NCBI GenBank assembly: GCA_900551015.1
Contig: URUI01000030.1
Location: 1 to 23,463, forward strand
Source: an uncultured Collinsella sp.
GTDB taxonomy: Bacteria; Actinomycetota; Coriobacteriia; Coriobacteriales; Coriobacteriaceae
Reading direction: 5' to 3'
DNA: 23,463 nucleotides
This document shows positions 1-7,348 of the stretch, in pieces; position 1 is the first letter of the stretch, and every line of letters starts with the position of its first letter. The position numbers and the translations under genes were made by a program. A model generated the notes under the pieces. The model was not told where the DNA came from. It was given only the letters and a program-made list of their open reading frames with translations, and ran no database searches.

Positions 1-124
1 GGGGGCCGGGCTTGGTTTTCAGAACATTCCGCAGACCAGTGTGGCGCCTTGTCCGCAGCTCCGAAGGAGCAGGACAAGGCGCCACACATGGTCGAGGACG
101 TTCTGAAAACCAAGCCCGGCCCCC
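1..124. repeat. Long hairpin element, copy 1 (3' of asd)
   Basis: Bases 1-25 are perfectly complementary to 100-124. Inside this outer stem a second stem (GTGGCGCC-type arms, about 41-54 with 72-86) closes on a GAA-capped apical helix. Between the two stems lie segments shared with the copies at 5455-5578 and 12782-12904: TTCCGCAG at 27-34 and CATGGTCGAGGACG at 87-100. Read in the sense of asd (minus strand) these are CGTCCTCGACCATG and GGTCTGCGGAA. The element begins 17 nt past the asd stop. It may act as a 3'-end or terminator structure, but there is no T-tract. The left edge touches the window start, so the element may be longer. Confidence 0.75.
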
Positions 125-141
125 GCCGGACAGGTCCACCG

Positions 142-1167
142 CTACTCGCAGAGCAGCTTAGCGATCTGGACGGCGTTGGTTGCCGCGCCCTTACGGATTT
201 GGTCGCCGCAGCACCAGAAGGTAATGCCACGTGCGGCCTCGGGGTTCGAGATGTCGCGGCGTACGCGACCGACCCAAATCAGGTCCTGGTCGGAGGTATC
301 CATCGGCATGGGGAAGCGATCGTGCGCATCCTCGGCACTCATGTCGTCAACCAGCTTGACGCCCGGAGCGGCAGCCAGCGCAGCACGGGCCTCTTCCACC
401 GTGATGTCGCGCTCAAACTCGAGCGTAATGCTCTCGGAGTGCGAGCGCAGCACGGGCACGCGCACGCAGGTGCAGTTCACGCGCAGCTCGGGCAGGTGCA
501 TGATCTTGCGGCCCTCGTTTTGCAGCTTCATCTCCTCGGAGGTAAAGCCCTCTTCCTTGACGCCGCCAATCTGCGGAATCAGGTTGCTCGCCAGCTGGGC
601 GGCAAACGCGCGCGGCTCGGGAATCTCTTCGCCACGGCCCAGGGCGGCCAGCTGGGCCTCAAGCTCGGCCATGCCGGGGGCACCAGCGCCCGAAGCCGCC
701 TGGTACGTCGAGACGATCATGCGCTTCACGCCAGCGAGCTGATGCAGCGGCCACGTGGGAACCAGGCCGATAATGGTCGCGCAGTTGGGATTGGCGATAA
801 GACCGTGATGCCACTTGATGTCGTCGGCATTAATCTCGGGCACGACCAGCGGTACCTCGGGATCCATACGGAAGGCATGGCTGTTGTCGACCACGACGGC
901 GCCGCGCTTGACGGCCTCGGGCAGCAGCTCCTTGGCGATATCGTCGCCGGCAGCGCCGAGCACGATGTCGCAGCCCTCAAAAGCCTCGGGGCAAGCCTCC
1001 TCAATCACAGCCTGCTCGCCGCGGAACTCGACGGTCTTGCCCGCAGAGCGTGCGCTCGCCAGCAGCTTGAGCTTGCCGACCGGGAACTCCTGCTCGTTCA
1101 GGCACTCGAGCATCTGGGTGCCCACGGCTCCCGTCGCGCCCAAAATAGCAACCGTGTACTGTTTCAT
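142..1167 (-). CDS. asd: Aspartate-semialdehyde dehydrogenase
   Basis: NADPH-dependent reduction of aspartyl phosphate to aspartate semialdehyde, the branch-point precursor of lysine, threonine and methionine; cytosolic. The 341-residue protein begins MKQYTVAILGATGAVG, a Rossmann nucleotide-binding GxTGxVG motif. It carries the active-site cysteine in NPNCATI (Cys129) and a C-terminal RVPVLRSHSE segment that holds the expected catalytic His region. Length is normal for the family. The frame stays open 68 codons upstream, but ATG 1167 is chosen because AAGGGGG precedes it at normal spacing and the homologous N-terminus starts there. It lies downstream of lysC on the same strand (172 bp gap), so the two probably act as a lysC-asd unit. 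A long hairpin follows the stop codon. Confidence 0.96.
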   Translation of the reverse strand: MKQYTVAILGATGAVGTQMLECLNEQEFPVGKLKLLASARSAGKTVEFRGEQAVIEEACPEAFEGCDIVLGAAGDDIAKELLPEAVKRGAVVVDNSHAFRMDPEVPLVVPEINADDIKWHHGLIANPNCATIIGLVPTWPLHQLAGVKRMIVSTYQAASGAGAPGMAELEAQLAALGRGEEIPEPRAFAAQLASNLIPQIGGVKEEGFTSEEMKLQNEGRKIMHLPELRVNCTCVRVPVLRSHSESITLEFERDITVEEARAALAAAPGVKLVDDMSAEDAHDRFPMPMDTSDQDLIWVGRVRRDISNPEAARGITFWCCGDQIRKGAATNAVQIAKLLCE

Positions 1168-1241
1168 GCTTCCCCCTTTAAAGGTTGTGGCTATCGCCCG
1201 CACGCCAAGCAGGCCGATTATTGTTGCCAGTGTATACAAGA

Positions 1242-1268
1242 ACGGGGCAGGCACGAAACCCGCCCCGT
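1242..1268 (-). terminator. Possible terminator between lysC and asd
   Basis: Stem 1242-1251 pairs with 1259-1268 (ACGGGGC / GCCCCGT core, one mismatch). On the minus strand it is followed by TTCTTGT. The T-run is weak, so it may be partial or an attenuator between lysC and asd. Just upstream on that strand (1270-1290) is a short GAAAC tandem run of four units. Confidence 0.35.
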
Positions 1269-1298
1269 CGAAACGAAACCGAAACGAAACGCCCCGCC

Positions 1299-1329
1299 GT
1301 AGATTTTTTGACATGACCCAAAAATCTAC
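1299..1329. repeat. GTAGATTTTT palindrome, copy A
   Basis: Perfect 10-bp arms GTAGATTTTT (1299-1308) and AAAAATCTAC (1320-1329) enclose an 11-nt loop containing GACATGAC. It lies 10 nt past the lysC stop and could form a stem-loop in the lysC 3' UTR. A degenerate relative is at 17858-17888, also with ACATG in the loop and CCGA following. This suggests a dispersed extragenic palindrome rather than a gene-specific signal. Confidence 0.6.
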
Positions 1330-1339
1330 CGAGCAGTCG

Positions 1340-2728
1340 CTACTTTTTGAGCGCGGCCAGAGCGGGATCAACCGGCGCGGAAGCCTCCAGGTCGGAGACC
1401 TTCACAATGCCATTTTCGTCGGAGAAGGCACGGTAAATGGTCCGAATCGCCAGGTCAAAGTCCTTCTCCTCGACACCGATAATGATGTTGATCTCGTCGC
1501 AGCTCTGCGAAATCATACGCACGCTCACGCCAGCCTGGCCGAGCATGCCAAACAGATGGCCCGAGATACCTGCACGGCCGCGCAGGTTACGACCGACGGT
1601 CGCGATAAGCGCCAGACCCTCAACGACCTCGATCTCGAGCGGCTCGACCTCCTGCTGGATGTCGCCCACGAGTGAGTACAGCGAATCGTGCACATCCTGC
1701 TCCTGCACCACGGCGCCAAAGCGGTCGACGCCGGTGGGCATATGCTCGACGGAAACGTCATAGCGCTCGAAGACCGAAAGCGCACGGCGCATAAAGCCAA
1801 CGCGGGGCTTGGTGCGGTCGCGGGCCACGTTGATGGCGACAAAACCGCGCTTGCCGGTCACGCCGGTAATGATGGGCTCTGCCTCGCCTTCATCAGCCGT
1901 CTCGCTAATGATGGTGCCGGGGTCCTGCGGCGCATTGGTGTTCTTGATGACCAGCGGAATGCCCGCCTCGCGCACGGGGAACACGGCCTCCTCGTGCAGG
2001 ACGCTTGCGCCCATGTACGAAAGCTCGCGCAGCTCCTCGTAAGTAACGCGCGCAATGGGCTGAGCCTCGGGAACAATACGCGGGTCGGCAGAATAGAAGC
2101 CCGAGACGTCGGTCCAGTTCTCGTACAGGTCGGCGCCCAGGCACTTGGCCAGAATCGAGCCCGAGATATCGCCGCCGCCACGATCGAGCAGCTTGATCTG
2201 GCCCTCACGCGTCGCGCCGTAGAAACCGGGCATAACAAAGCCGCCCTGCTGACCGTACTCCTGCACCAGCTCGGAGGTGCGATTCATGCTGAGCGTACCG
2301 TCGTGATGGAACGCCACGACCGTCGCGGCATCCAGGAACGGCAGGCCCAGGTACTCGGCCATCAGGCGAGCGGTAAAGTACTCGCCGCGGCTTACGAGCT
2401 CCTCAGTAGAGTAGCCACCGGAGCGAGCACGCTCGGCAAAGGCCGCAAACTCTTCGCGGATGGGATAGGTGAGCCCCAGCTCGTCAGCGATATCAAAATA
2501 GCGCTGGCCGATGTCCTCGAGCAGCTCCTCGCACGACACGTGGTACTTGACGTGCGCGTTGACCAAGTAGAGCAGATCGGTCACCTTGGTATCGCCCTTA
2601 AAACGGCGACCGCAGGCAGAAACCACCACAAAACGGCGGGCCGGGTCGGCGTCGACAATGGCCTTGATCTTCTTAAAGTGTTCGGCGTCGGCGACCGACG
2701 AGCCGCCAAACTTGGCAATCTTAATCAT
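1340..2728 (-). CDS. lysC: Aspartate kinase (aspartokinase)
   Basis: Phosphorylates aspartate to 4-aspartyl phosphate, the committed step of the aspartate family; cytosolic. The 462-residue protein starts MIKIAKFGGSSVAD, the KFGGSS nucleotide-binding signature (residues 6-11). The N-terminal two thirds is the amino-acid kinase fold. The last ~150 residues hold two ACT domains (around VAINVARD...GFMRRALSVFERYDVSVEHMP and LIATVGRNLRGRAGISGHLFGMLGQAGVSVRMIS), which in this family bind the feedback inhibitor lysine and/or threonine. The length fits a monofunctional enzyme; no homoserine dehydrogenase domain is fused. The start ATG 2728 is close to a modest GAAAGG ribosome site about 13 nt upstream. 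It is divergent from thrC and upstream of asd. Confidence 0.95.
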   Translation of the reverse strand: MIKIAKFGGSSVADAEHFKKIKAIVDADPARRFVVVSACGRRFKGDTKVTDLLYLVNAHVKYHVSCEELLEDIGQRYFDIADELGLTYPIREEFAAFAERARSGGYSTEELVSRGEYFTARLMAEYLGLPFLDAATVVAFHHDGTLSMNRTSELVQEYGQQGGFVMPGFYGATREGQIKLLDRGGGDISGSILAKCLGADLYENWTDVSGFYSADPRIVPEAQPIARVTYEELRELSYMGASVLHEEAVFPVREAGIPLVIKNTNAPQDPGTIISETADEGEAEPIITGVTGKRGFVAINVARDRTKPRVGFMRRALSVFERYDVSVEHMPTGVDRFGAVVQEQDVHDSLYSLVGDIQQEVEPLEIEVVEGLALIATVGRNLRGRAGISGHLFGMLGQAGVSVRMISQSCDEINIIIGVEEKDFDLAIRTIYRAFSDENGIVKVSDLEASAPVDPALAALKK

Positions 2729-2832
2729 GGGCTGGAGGTTACCTTTCTAAAAAGCCTCTGCGAACCTATTTTGCGCGCTCTGATACCATGGTTTCACCGA
2801 TTGGGACCAAGGCATCCGAGGAGCAGTGTTAT
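2729..2832. promoter_or_regulatory. Divergent lysC / thrC control region
   Basis: This 104-bp gap separates the divergent lysC and thrC start codons and must hold both promoters. I see no convincing consensus -35/-10 pair and no lysine riboswitch-like structure; the gap is too short for one. GAGGAG at about 2818-2823 is the thrC ribosome-binding site. Shared control of the two branches is inferred from geometry only. Confidence 0.5.
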
Positions 2833-4350
2833 ATGGGAACTTATCATAGTACACGAGGACGCACTTTATCGTGCTCAAGTAAGGTGGCAATCCGTACCGG
2901 CATCGCTCCCGACGGGGGTTTGTTTGTCTCGGACGAGCTCGGCACCCAGCAGGTCGATATCAGCTCGCTTGCAGATAAATCGTACTTTGAAATCGCTCAA
3001 GATGTGTTGGGAATGTTACTGAATGATTACACGGCCGAAGAAATTTCGGCGTGTGTCGACGAGGCTTACCGCAGCACGTTTGCGAGCGAAGAGGTCACGC
3101 CGCTCGTCAAACTCGACGCCGCACCGGGCGCCGATGCCCCTCAGACCTATGTGATGGAACTCTTTGGCGGCCCCACAAGCGCCTTTAAGGACGTCGCCCT
3201 GCAGATGCTCCCCCGCCTGATGGCCCGCACCTCTGCCAAGGACGGCAGCGCCGAGCGCATCATGATCGTCACCGCCACGTCGGGCGACACGGGCAAGGCA
3301 GCACTTGCCGGCTTTGCCGACGCTCCGGGCACGGGCATCACTGTCTTTTATCCCGAGGGCAAGGTCAGCCGCGTCCAGAACCTGCAGATGTCCACGCAGG
3401 AGGGCGATAACGTCGCCGTCTGCGGCATCCGCGGCAACTTTGACGACGCCCAGAGCGCCGTCAAGCGCATCTTTGCCGATAAGGAGCTTGCCGAGCGCCT
3501 GGAGGCCGCTGGCACCGTGCTTTCGAGCGCCAACTCCATCAATGTCGGCCGTCTGGTACCGCAGGTCGTCTACTACTTTGCCGCCTATGCGCAACTGCTG
3601 CGCGCCGGCGCCATCGAGGCCGGCGACGCCGTGGAGTTCTGCGTACCGACCGGCAACTTCGGCGATATCCTGGCCGGCTACTATGCCAAGCGCATGGGCC
3701 TGCCCGTCGCCAAGCTCATCGTCGCGAGCGACAAGAACAACGTGCTGGCTGACTTCCTGACCACCGGTGTCTACGACCGCAACCGTCCGTTCTACACGAC
3801 CATCTCGCCGTCGATGGACATCCTCATCAGCTCCAACCTGGAGCGCATGCTCTACTTCCTGTCCGATGGCGACTGCGAGCTTGTTGCCGACCTTATGGAG
3901 CAGCTGGCACAGACCGGTCGCTACGAAGTTCCCGCAGACCTGCTGGCAAAGATCCAGAGCGTGTTTGGCTGCGGTTGGGCCAGCGAGGACGAGGTCCGCG
4001 CTGCCATCAAGAACTGCTGGGATGCAAACGGCTATGTGATCGACCCGCACACCGCTTGCGGCTATCACGTCTTTGAAAAGGTCGCCCCCGCCGAGGGCGC
4101 CAAGGCCCGCGTGCTGCTTTCGACCGCCAGCCCCTACAAGTTCCCGCGCGCCTGCTGCGACGCGCTGGGGCTCAACGTTCCCGAAGACGACTTTGAGGCT
4201 ATGCGCGTGCTCGAGCAGGCAACCAACACGGTCGCCCCGACCCAGCTCGCCGAACTCGAGTCCAAGCCCGTCCGCTTCGAAGACGTCTGCGACGTCGATG
4301 AGATGGCAAGCTACGTCGAGTCTGCAGCAAAACGAATGAGCACCAACTAA
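2833..4350 (+). CDS. thrC: Threonine synthase
   Basis: PLP enzyme converting O-phosphohomoserine to threonine and phosphate. The 505-residue protein has the N-terminal YHSTRG and GIAPDGGLFV segments of long-form (class I) threonine synthases. The PLP lysine is in GGPTSAFKD (Lys119) and the phosphate-binding loop in ATSGDTGKAALAGF, with later VPTGNFGDILAGYYAKRMG and the C-terminal TASPYKFPRA. The frame is open 15 codons earlier, but ATG 2833 follows GAGGAG at 9 nt and starts where family members start. It ends in a strong terminator. It shares the threonine branch with thrB immediately downstream, though terminator and hairpin between them suggest separate or attenuated transcription. Confidence 0.96.
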   Translation: MGTYHSTRGRTLSCSSKVAIRTGIAPDGGLFVSDELGTQQVDISSLADKSYFEIAQDVLGMLLNDYTAEEISACVDEAYRSTFASEEVTPLVKLDAAPGADAPQTYVMELFGGPTSAFKDVALQMLPRLMARTSAKDGSAERIMIVTATSGDTGKAALAGFADAPGTGITVFYPEGKVSRVQNLQMSTQEGDNVAVCGIRGNFDDAQSAVKRIFADKELAERLEAAGTVLSSANSINVGRLVPQVVYYFAAYAQLLRAGAIEAGDAVEFCVPTGNFGDILAGYYAKRMGLPVAKLIVASDKNNVLADFLTTGVYDRNRPFYTTISPSMDILISSNLERMLYFLSDGDCELVADLMEQLAQTGRYEVPADLLAKIQSVFGCGWASEDEVRAAIKNCWDANGYVIDPHTACGYHVFEKVAPAEGAKARVLLSTASPYKFPRACCDALGLNVPEDDFEAMRVLEQATNTVAPTQLAELESKPVRFEDVCDVDEMASYVESAAKRMSTN

Positions 4351-4362
4351 ACCCCTTATTAA

Positions 4363-4393
4363 GCGCCGGCGAAAGCCGGCGCACCTTCTTTTT
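4363..4393 (+). terminator. Rho-independent terminator of thrC
   Basis: Perfect GC stem GCGCCGGC (4363-4370) / GCCGGCGC (4375-4382) with a GAAA tetraloop, followed by a T-rich tract (4387-4393). It starts 12 nt past the thrC stop. Confidence 0.88.
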
Positions 4394-4425
4394 ATTAAGC
4401 TTTCGGGATGATGACGAGCATGCGA

Positions 4426-4537
4426 GCGGGTCTGGCCGTTTAGTTCGTCGCGAGTTCCGCACGAGCCGGAAAGCACTTAATGTGCTTTCCGAGCGAGCCA
4501 GGACTGCCCGAGCAGCGAACTAAACGGCCAGACCCGC
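4426..4537. repeat. Long hairpin element, divergent copy 4 (thrC-thrB gap)
   Basis: A perfect 22-bp outer stem (4426-4447 with 4516-4537) encloses an inner stem GGAAAGCAC / GTGCTTTCC. The unpaired parts keep TTCCGCA (4453-4459), found in all copies, and TGCCCGAGCAG, a relative of TGTCCGAGGAC. The loop is TTAAT instead of the GAA cap. It lies after the thrC terminator and ends two bases before the thrB Shine-Dalgarno AGGAGG. It could therefore act as a 5' leader structure for thrB, unlike the other copies, which lie 3' of genes. Confidence 0.7.
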
Positions 4538-4551
4538 CCAGGAGGACCCAC

Positions 4552-5433
4552 ATGATCAAAATCACCGTCCCAGCAACCAGCGCCAACCTAGGCATCGGCT
4601 ACGACACCCTCGGCATGGCCGTCAGCCTCTACTCGCACTTCACCTTCGAGCGTACCGACAAGCTCACCATCACGGGCTGCCCCGAGGAGTTCCAAAACGA
4701 GAACAACCTGGTCTATGTGAGCTTTGTCGATGCTCTGGCCGCCTGGGGCGAGCCGGCCTTCCCCGTTGCCATCGACATCCAGACCGATGTACCCGTCGCT
4801 CGCGGCCTGGGTTCCAGCTCCACCTGCGTCGTCGCTGGCATCATGGCGGCCGCCGCGCTGACGGGCCACACCGTCGACCGTGCCGAGCTCGTCCGCATTG
4901 CCACCGAGGTCGAGGGCCATCCCGATAACGTCGCCCCTGCCATCCTGGGCGGTGCCGTTTGCTCCTTTACGCCGACTGATTCGCTCCCCCAGTGCCTGCG
5001 CTACGAGGTGAGCGATCGCTTGCGTTTTATTACCGTGATTCCGCCCTACGAGGTGCATACGAGCGAGGCGCGCAAGGTTGTGCCGCAGGAGATTCCACTC
5101 TCCACCGCCGTATGGCAGATGGGCCGCATCGCCGGCATGACGCGCGGTCTCGAGACCGGCGATCTGGACCTGATTGCCGCCGCCAATGACGACCGTATCC
5201 AGGAACCCTATCGTCGCCGTCTGATTCCCGACTACAACGCTGTGCGCGACACCTGCCTTAACGGCGGCGCCAAGACCATCTGGATCAGCGGCTCCGGCTC
5301 GACCCTCATGGCCGTAACCGACGATACCATCGTGGCGAAGTTCCTGCAGGTCAAGCTGCGCGAGCAGTTCCCCAAGTGCGATACGCATATTCTGACGTGC
5401 GACACCGAGGGCGCCCAGATCGAATACCTGTAG
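4552..5433 (+). CDS. thrB: Homoserine kinase
   Basis: ATP-dependent phosphorylation of homoserine to O-phosphohomoserine, the substrate of ThrC. It is a GHMP-superfamily kinase: the N-terminal motif is KITVPATSANLGIGYDTLG, the phosphate-binding loop PVARGLGSSST spans residues 81-91, EGHPDNVAP follows at 121-129, and the C-terminal GGAKTIWISGSGST motif 3 is present. The 293 residues are normal for ThrB. ATG 4552 is chosen over an upstream in-frame ATG at 4480 because AGGAGG sits 6 nt before it and the upstream ATG lies inside the hairpin element. It follows thrC; the leader is occupied by a 112-bp hairpin. Another hairpin element begins 21 nt after the stop. Confidence 0.96.
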   Translation: MIKITVPATSANLGIGYDTLGMAVSLYSHFTFERTDKLTITGCPEEFQNENNLVYVSFVDALAAWGEPAFPVAIDIQTDVPVARGLGSSSTCVVAGIMAAAALTGHTVDRAELVRIATEVEGHPDNVAPAILGGAVCSFTPTDSLPQCLRYEVSDRLRFITVIPPYEVHTSEARKVVPQEIPLSTAVWQMGRIAGMTRGLETGDLDLIAAANDDRIQEPYRRRLIPDYNAVRDTCLNGGAKTIWISGSGSTLMAVTDDTIVAKFLQVKLREQFPKCDTHILTCDTEGAQIEYL

Positions 5434-5454
5434 TCGCCGCACCGTATACCCGCC

Positions 5455-5578
5455 GGGGAGGCCAGGGGCTTTGCCCCAAATCGTCCTCGGACATGACAGG
5501 ACCCCCGCTGCGCACTTCGTGCGGCGGGGGTCCTGCCGTCCTGCGGAAAGATTTGGGGGCAAAGCCCCTGGCCTCCCC
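5455..5578. repeat. Long hairpin element, copy 2 (3' of thrB)
   Basis: The outer stem 5455-5481 / 5551-5578 (one bulged base) encloses an inner stem 5497-5508 / 5523-5534, capped by CGCAC-TTC-GTGCG. Conserved flanks of the internal loop are CGTCCTCGGACATG (5482-5495) and CGTCCTGCGGAA (5537-5548). The same strings occur, inverted, at 12810-12878, while the stems differ in sequence. It begins 21 nt past the thrB stop codon and has no T-tract. Confidence 0.8.
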
Positions 5579-5736
5579 TACGTTAACTTCACTGGCGGCG
5601 GCTACAGGAACCTACGCTCTGGAAAGTCGCCGGGCTGATAATTTGGCTTCTATTTGATACAGGCGCACTTCCCAGCATCTCATTCGCCCTATAACTCTGT
5701 TTTAATTTCTAATTGATGATCGATGCGTGACGTCAT

Positions 5737-6000
5737 CTAATTATCTTCGCTACTCAAAACAGCCCCAAGTTTACGCACTAGCGTCTCAACAGTAATTCCG
5801 AGTGCATCCGCATAGACAAACTGCTCATAAACCCTAAGGCTGCGTTCCCCGGTCTCGACCTTTGAGATGAACGATTGAGGTACCCTCAGTTTCCTTGCGA
5901 GTTCAACCTGAGTGATACCTTGCTCCCGACGAATCTGGGAAAGGCATTTTCCGCATGTCCTGTTAGCATTAACGTTCATGCCGCTTACGCTATATTCCAT
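5737..6000 (-). CDS. Small XRE-family transcriptional regulator
   Basis: An 87-residue protein that is essentially one Cro/C1-type helix-turn-helix domain: SQIRREQGITQVELARKLRVPQSFISKVETGERSLRVYEQFVYADALGI, with the usual five-helix pattern and a recognition helix at PQSFISKVETG. An N-terminal CGKC pair is unusual and could bind metal or form a disulfide. ATG 6000 is chosen; ATG 5979 is also possible and would leave the domain intact. It faces the membrane protein gene at 6103, and a perfect 10-bp inverted repeat lies just before its start, so it probably represses itself and its neighbour. Base composition is AT-richer than the flanking housekeeping genes. Confidence 0.82.
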   Translation of the reverse strand: MEYSVSGMNVNANRTCGKCLSQIRREQGITQVELARKLRVPQSFISKVETGERSLRVYEQFVYADALGITVETLVRKLGAVLSSEDN

Positions 6001-6004
6001 TTTG

Positions 6005-6027
6005 ATATATCCCAAACTGGGATATAT
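6005..6027. promoter_or_regulatory. Operator between the XRE gene and the membrane protein gene
   Basis: Perfect inverted repeat ATATATCCCA (6005-6014) / TGGGATATAT (6018-6027) with a 3-nt spacer. It lies 4 nt from the regulator start codon and occupies the spacer of a plausible plus-strand promoter (TTTGAT, 16 bp, TATATT). This is a typical autoregulatory site for an XRE repressor; binding is inferred. Confidence 0.7.
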
Positions 6028-6102
6028 TTATGTCACCAGCTGTTTCACCTACCGCAGTTGTTAACATCGCATATTTAAAACGAGAGAGGAGACTCGCTAA
6101 AC

Positions 6103-7116
6103 ATGGATGATGAGATGAAAGAGCCAAACGGTGAGCAAACGCCCGGCACACCTGACGAACAGAAGACGGATAACGAAGGGAATCAGTTTTCTGATGGCGC
6201 AGACGATGCCTCCTCCCCTGAAGATCAGTCATCGAATGAAAATGGCGTCGTATGCAGCAAAGAAAAAGGCGACTCACTTCTAACGAGAGCCATTCATAAA
6301 TTAGGCGGTAAAAAACGGGCGGCTATTGCAGCTACTGCAATAGTTGCTGTCGTTTTCTGTTTACCCACGTTATTCCCCCAATTGTTTTGCACCCATAAGC
6401 TTTGGACCAATGCGAGCTGTACAAGCCCTCGCACCTGTAAAAGTTGCGGCAAAACCGAGGGGGAACCGCTCGGACATGAATGGGAAGAAGCAACGTGCAC
6501 GGTTCCGAAGACCTGTCAACGCTGTGGTAAAACCGATGGAAAACCCCTTGGGCATCAACCGGGCTCGTGGACTACCGAAGTTGACTACGTAGACGCCACC
6601 TCAAAGGAAATACGAGAATGCGAAAAATGCGGAGAGGTCGTTGACACTCGTAACGAAAAGGAAATTACTTCCTTTCTTGGCGACGGATCGTTTTCAATTT
6701 CACCTGAAGGCTTTATTGAACGACTTAACGAGGAATTCTCCGATATCCCCAATTGCAGCAGTATGAAGGCGAGTTACGAGCTAGACGATAGCGGCACGGG
6801 ACTCGAGCTTCAGATAAAAAATGGCTCTACGCTTGCCGGTATTGGAGGTTTTTTCTCGGACTCGAGCAGTCAACTGCTATTCAGCTATCTTGGATCCGAA
6901 AACTGCTTCAAAAACATAGTCATGTACTTCGAAAACTCCGACTATGCCGCGGCGACAGCATTGGCAACTATACAAGCAATCGATCCAACACTTTCGTTTT
7001 CAGACGCCAAGGAAGTTGGTGCTGCCTGCGTAGATACGCCAACTGTCAAAAATGGAATTACGTACGCAATCGTAGCTTCGAATGGAGAGTACTGGCTAAG
7101 CGCTCGAATCGAATAA
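6103..7116 (+). CDS. Membrane-anchored protein with Cys-rich CxxCG repeats
   Basis: Function unknown. The 337 residues divide into an acidic, low-complexity N-terminus (1-60), a basic stretch and one membrane segment (about 70-95), and tandem units of the form C-T-x-P-x-T-C-x-x-C-G-K-T-x-G-x-P-L-G-H (about 96-125 and 126-150). A third, degenerate CEKCGE unit follows near 170-180, then a ~150-residue C-terminal domain with no motif I recognise. The paired Cys and His suggest zinc-binding ribbons exposed outside the cell, with the N-terminus inside. ATG 6103 follows AGGAG at 11 nt. Composition is AT-richer than the core genes. It is probably controlled by the divergent XRE regulator. It could be a surface or stress-sensing protein; I cannot say more. 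Confidence 0.72.
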   Translation: MDDEMKEPNGEQTPGTPDEQKTDNEGNQFSDGADDASSPEDQSSNENGVVCSKEKGDSLLTRAIHKLGGKKRAAIAATAIVAVVFCLPTLFPQLFCTHKLWTNASCTSPRTCKSCGKTEGEPLGHEWEEATCTVPKTCQRCGKTDGKPLGHQPGSWTTEVDYVDATSKEIRECEKCGEVVDTRNEKEITSFLGDGSFSISPEGFIERLNEEFSDIPNCSSMKASYELDDSGTGLELQIKNGSTLAGIGGFFSDSSSQLLFSYLGSENCFKNIVMYFENSDYAAATALATIQAIDPTLSFSDAKEVGAACVDTPTVKNGITYAIVASNGEYWLSARIE

Positions 7117-7195
7117 TTTTCTTTGATTACTAAATTCAGACGCCTCTTACTCGCGACATATTAAAACTCAACCCCTGGCAGCATCGTCAATCGAA

Positions 7196-7233
7196 AATTG
7201 CCCCGCCGAGCACTTTAGCTTGGCGGGGCAATT
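7196..7233. terminator. Bidirectional terminator-type hairpin
   Basis: Perfect AATTGCCCCGCC (7196-7207) / GGCGGGGCAATT (7222-7233), extended inward by GAGC/GCTT with a G-U pair. It sits between convergent genes ending at 7116 and 7349. The minus-strand reading runs into TTTT, so it best serves the antitoxin gene, but it can stop both. Confidence 0.75.
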
Positions 7234-7304
7234 CAATACGTAGGCGGATTTTAATACCTAGAAGACCCGCATGCCCCCACTAGGCAGCCGGCTTCGCTGC
7301 TCAA

Positions 7305-7330
7305 ATTGCTCGAACTGCAACTTGAGCAAT
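7305..7330 (-). terminator. Weak stem-loop 3' of the antitoxin gene
   Basis: ATTGCTC (7305-7311) pairs with GAGCAAT (7324-7330). On the minus strand the stem is followed by TTTG, 19 nt past the antitoxin stop. It may be a weak terminator or mRNA 3' stem. The rest of 7234-7348 shows nothing else I can name. Confidence 0.25.
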
Positions 7331-7348
7331 CAGCGGCCAGCATCTCTT

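Noticed and set aside
1168..2832. Lysine riboswitch or T-box upstream of lysC or asd
   Set aside because: The lysC gap is 104 bp shared with thrC, too short for a lysine riboswitch, and I see no T-box or L-box core in either gap.
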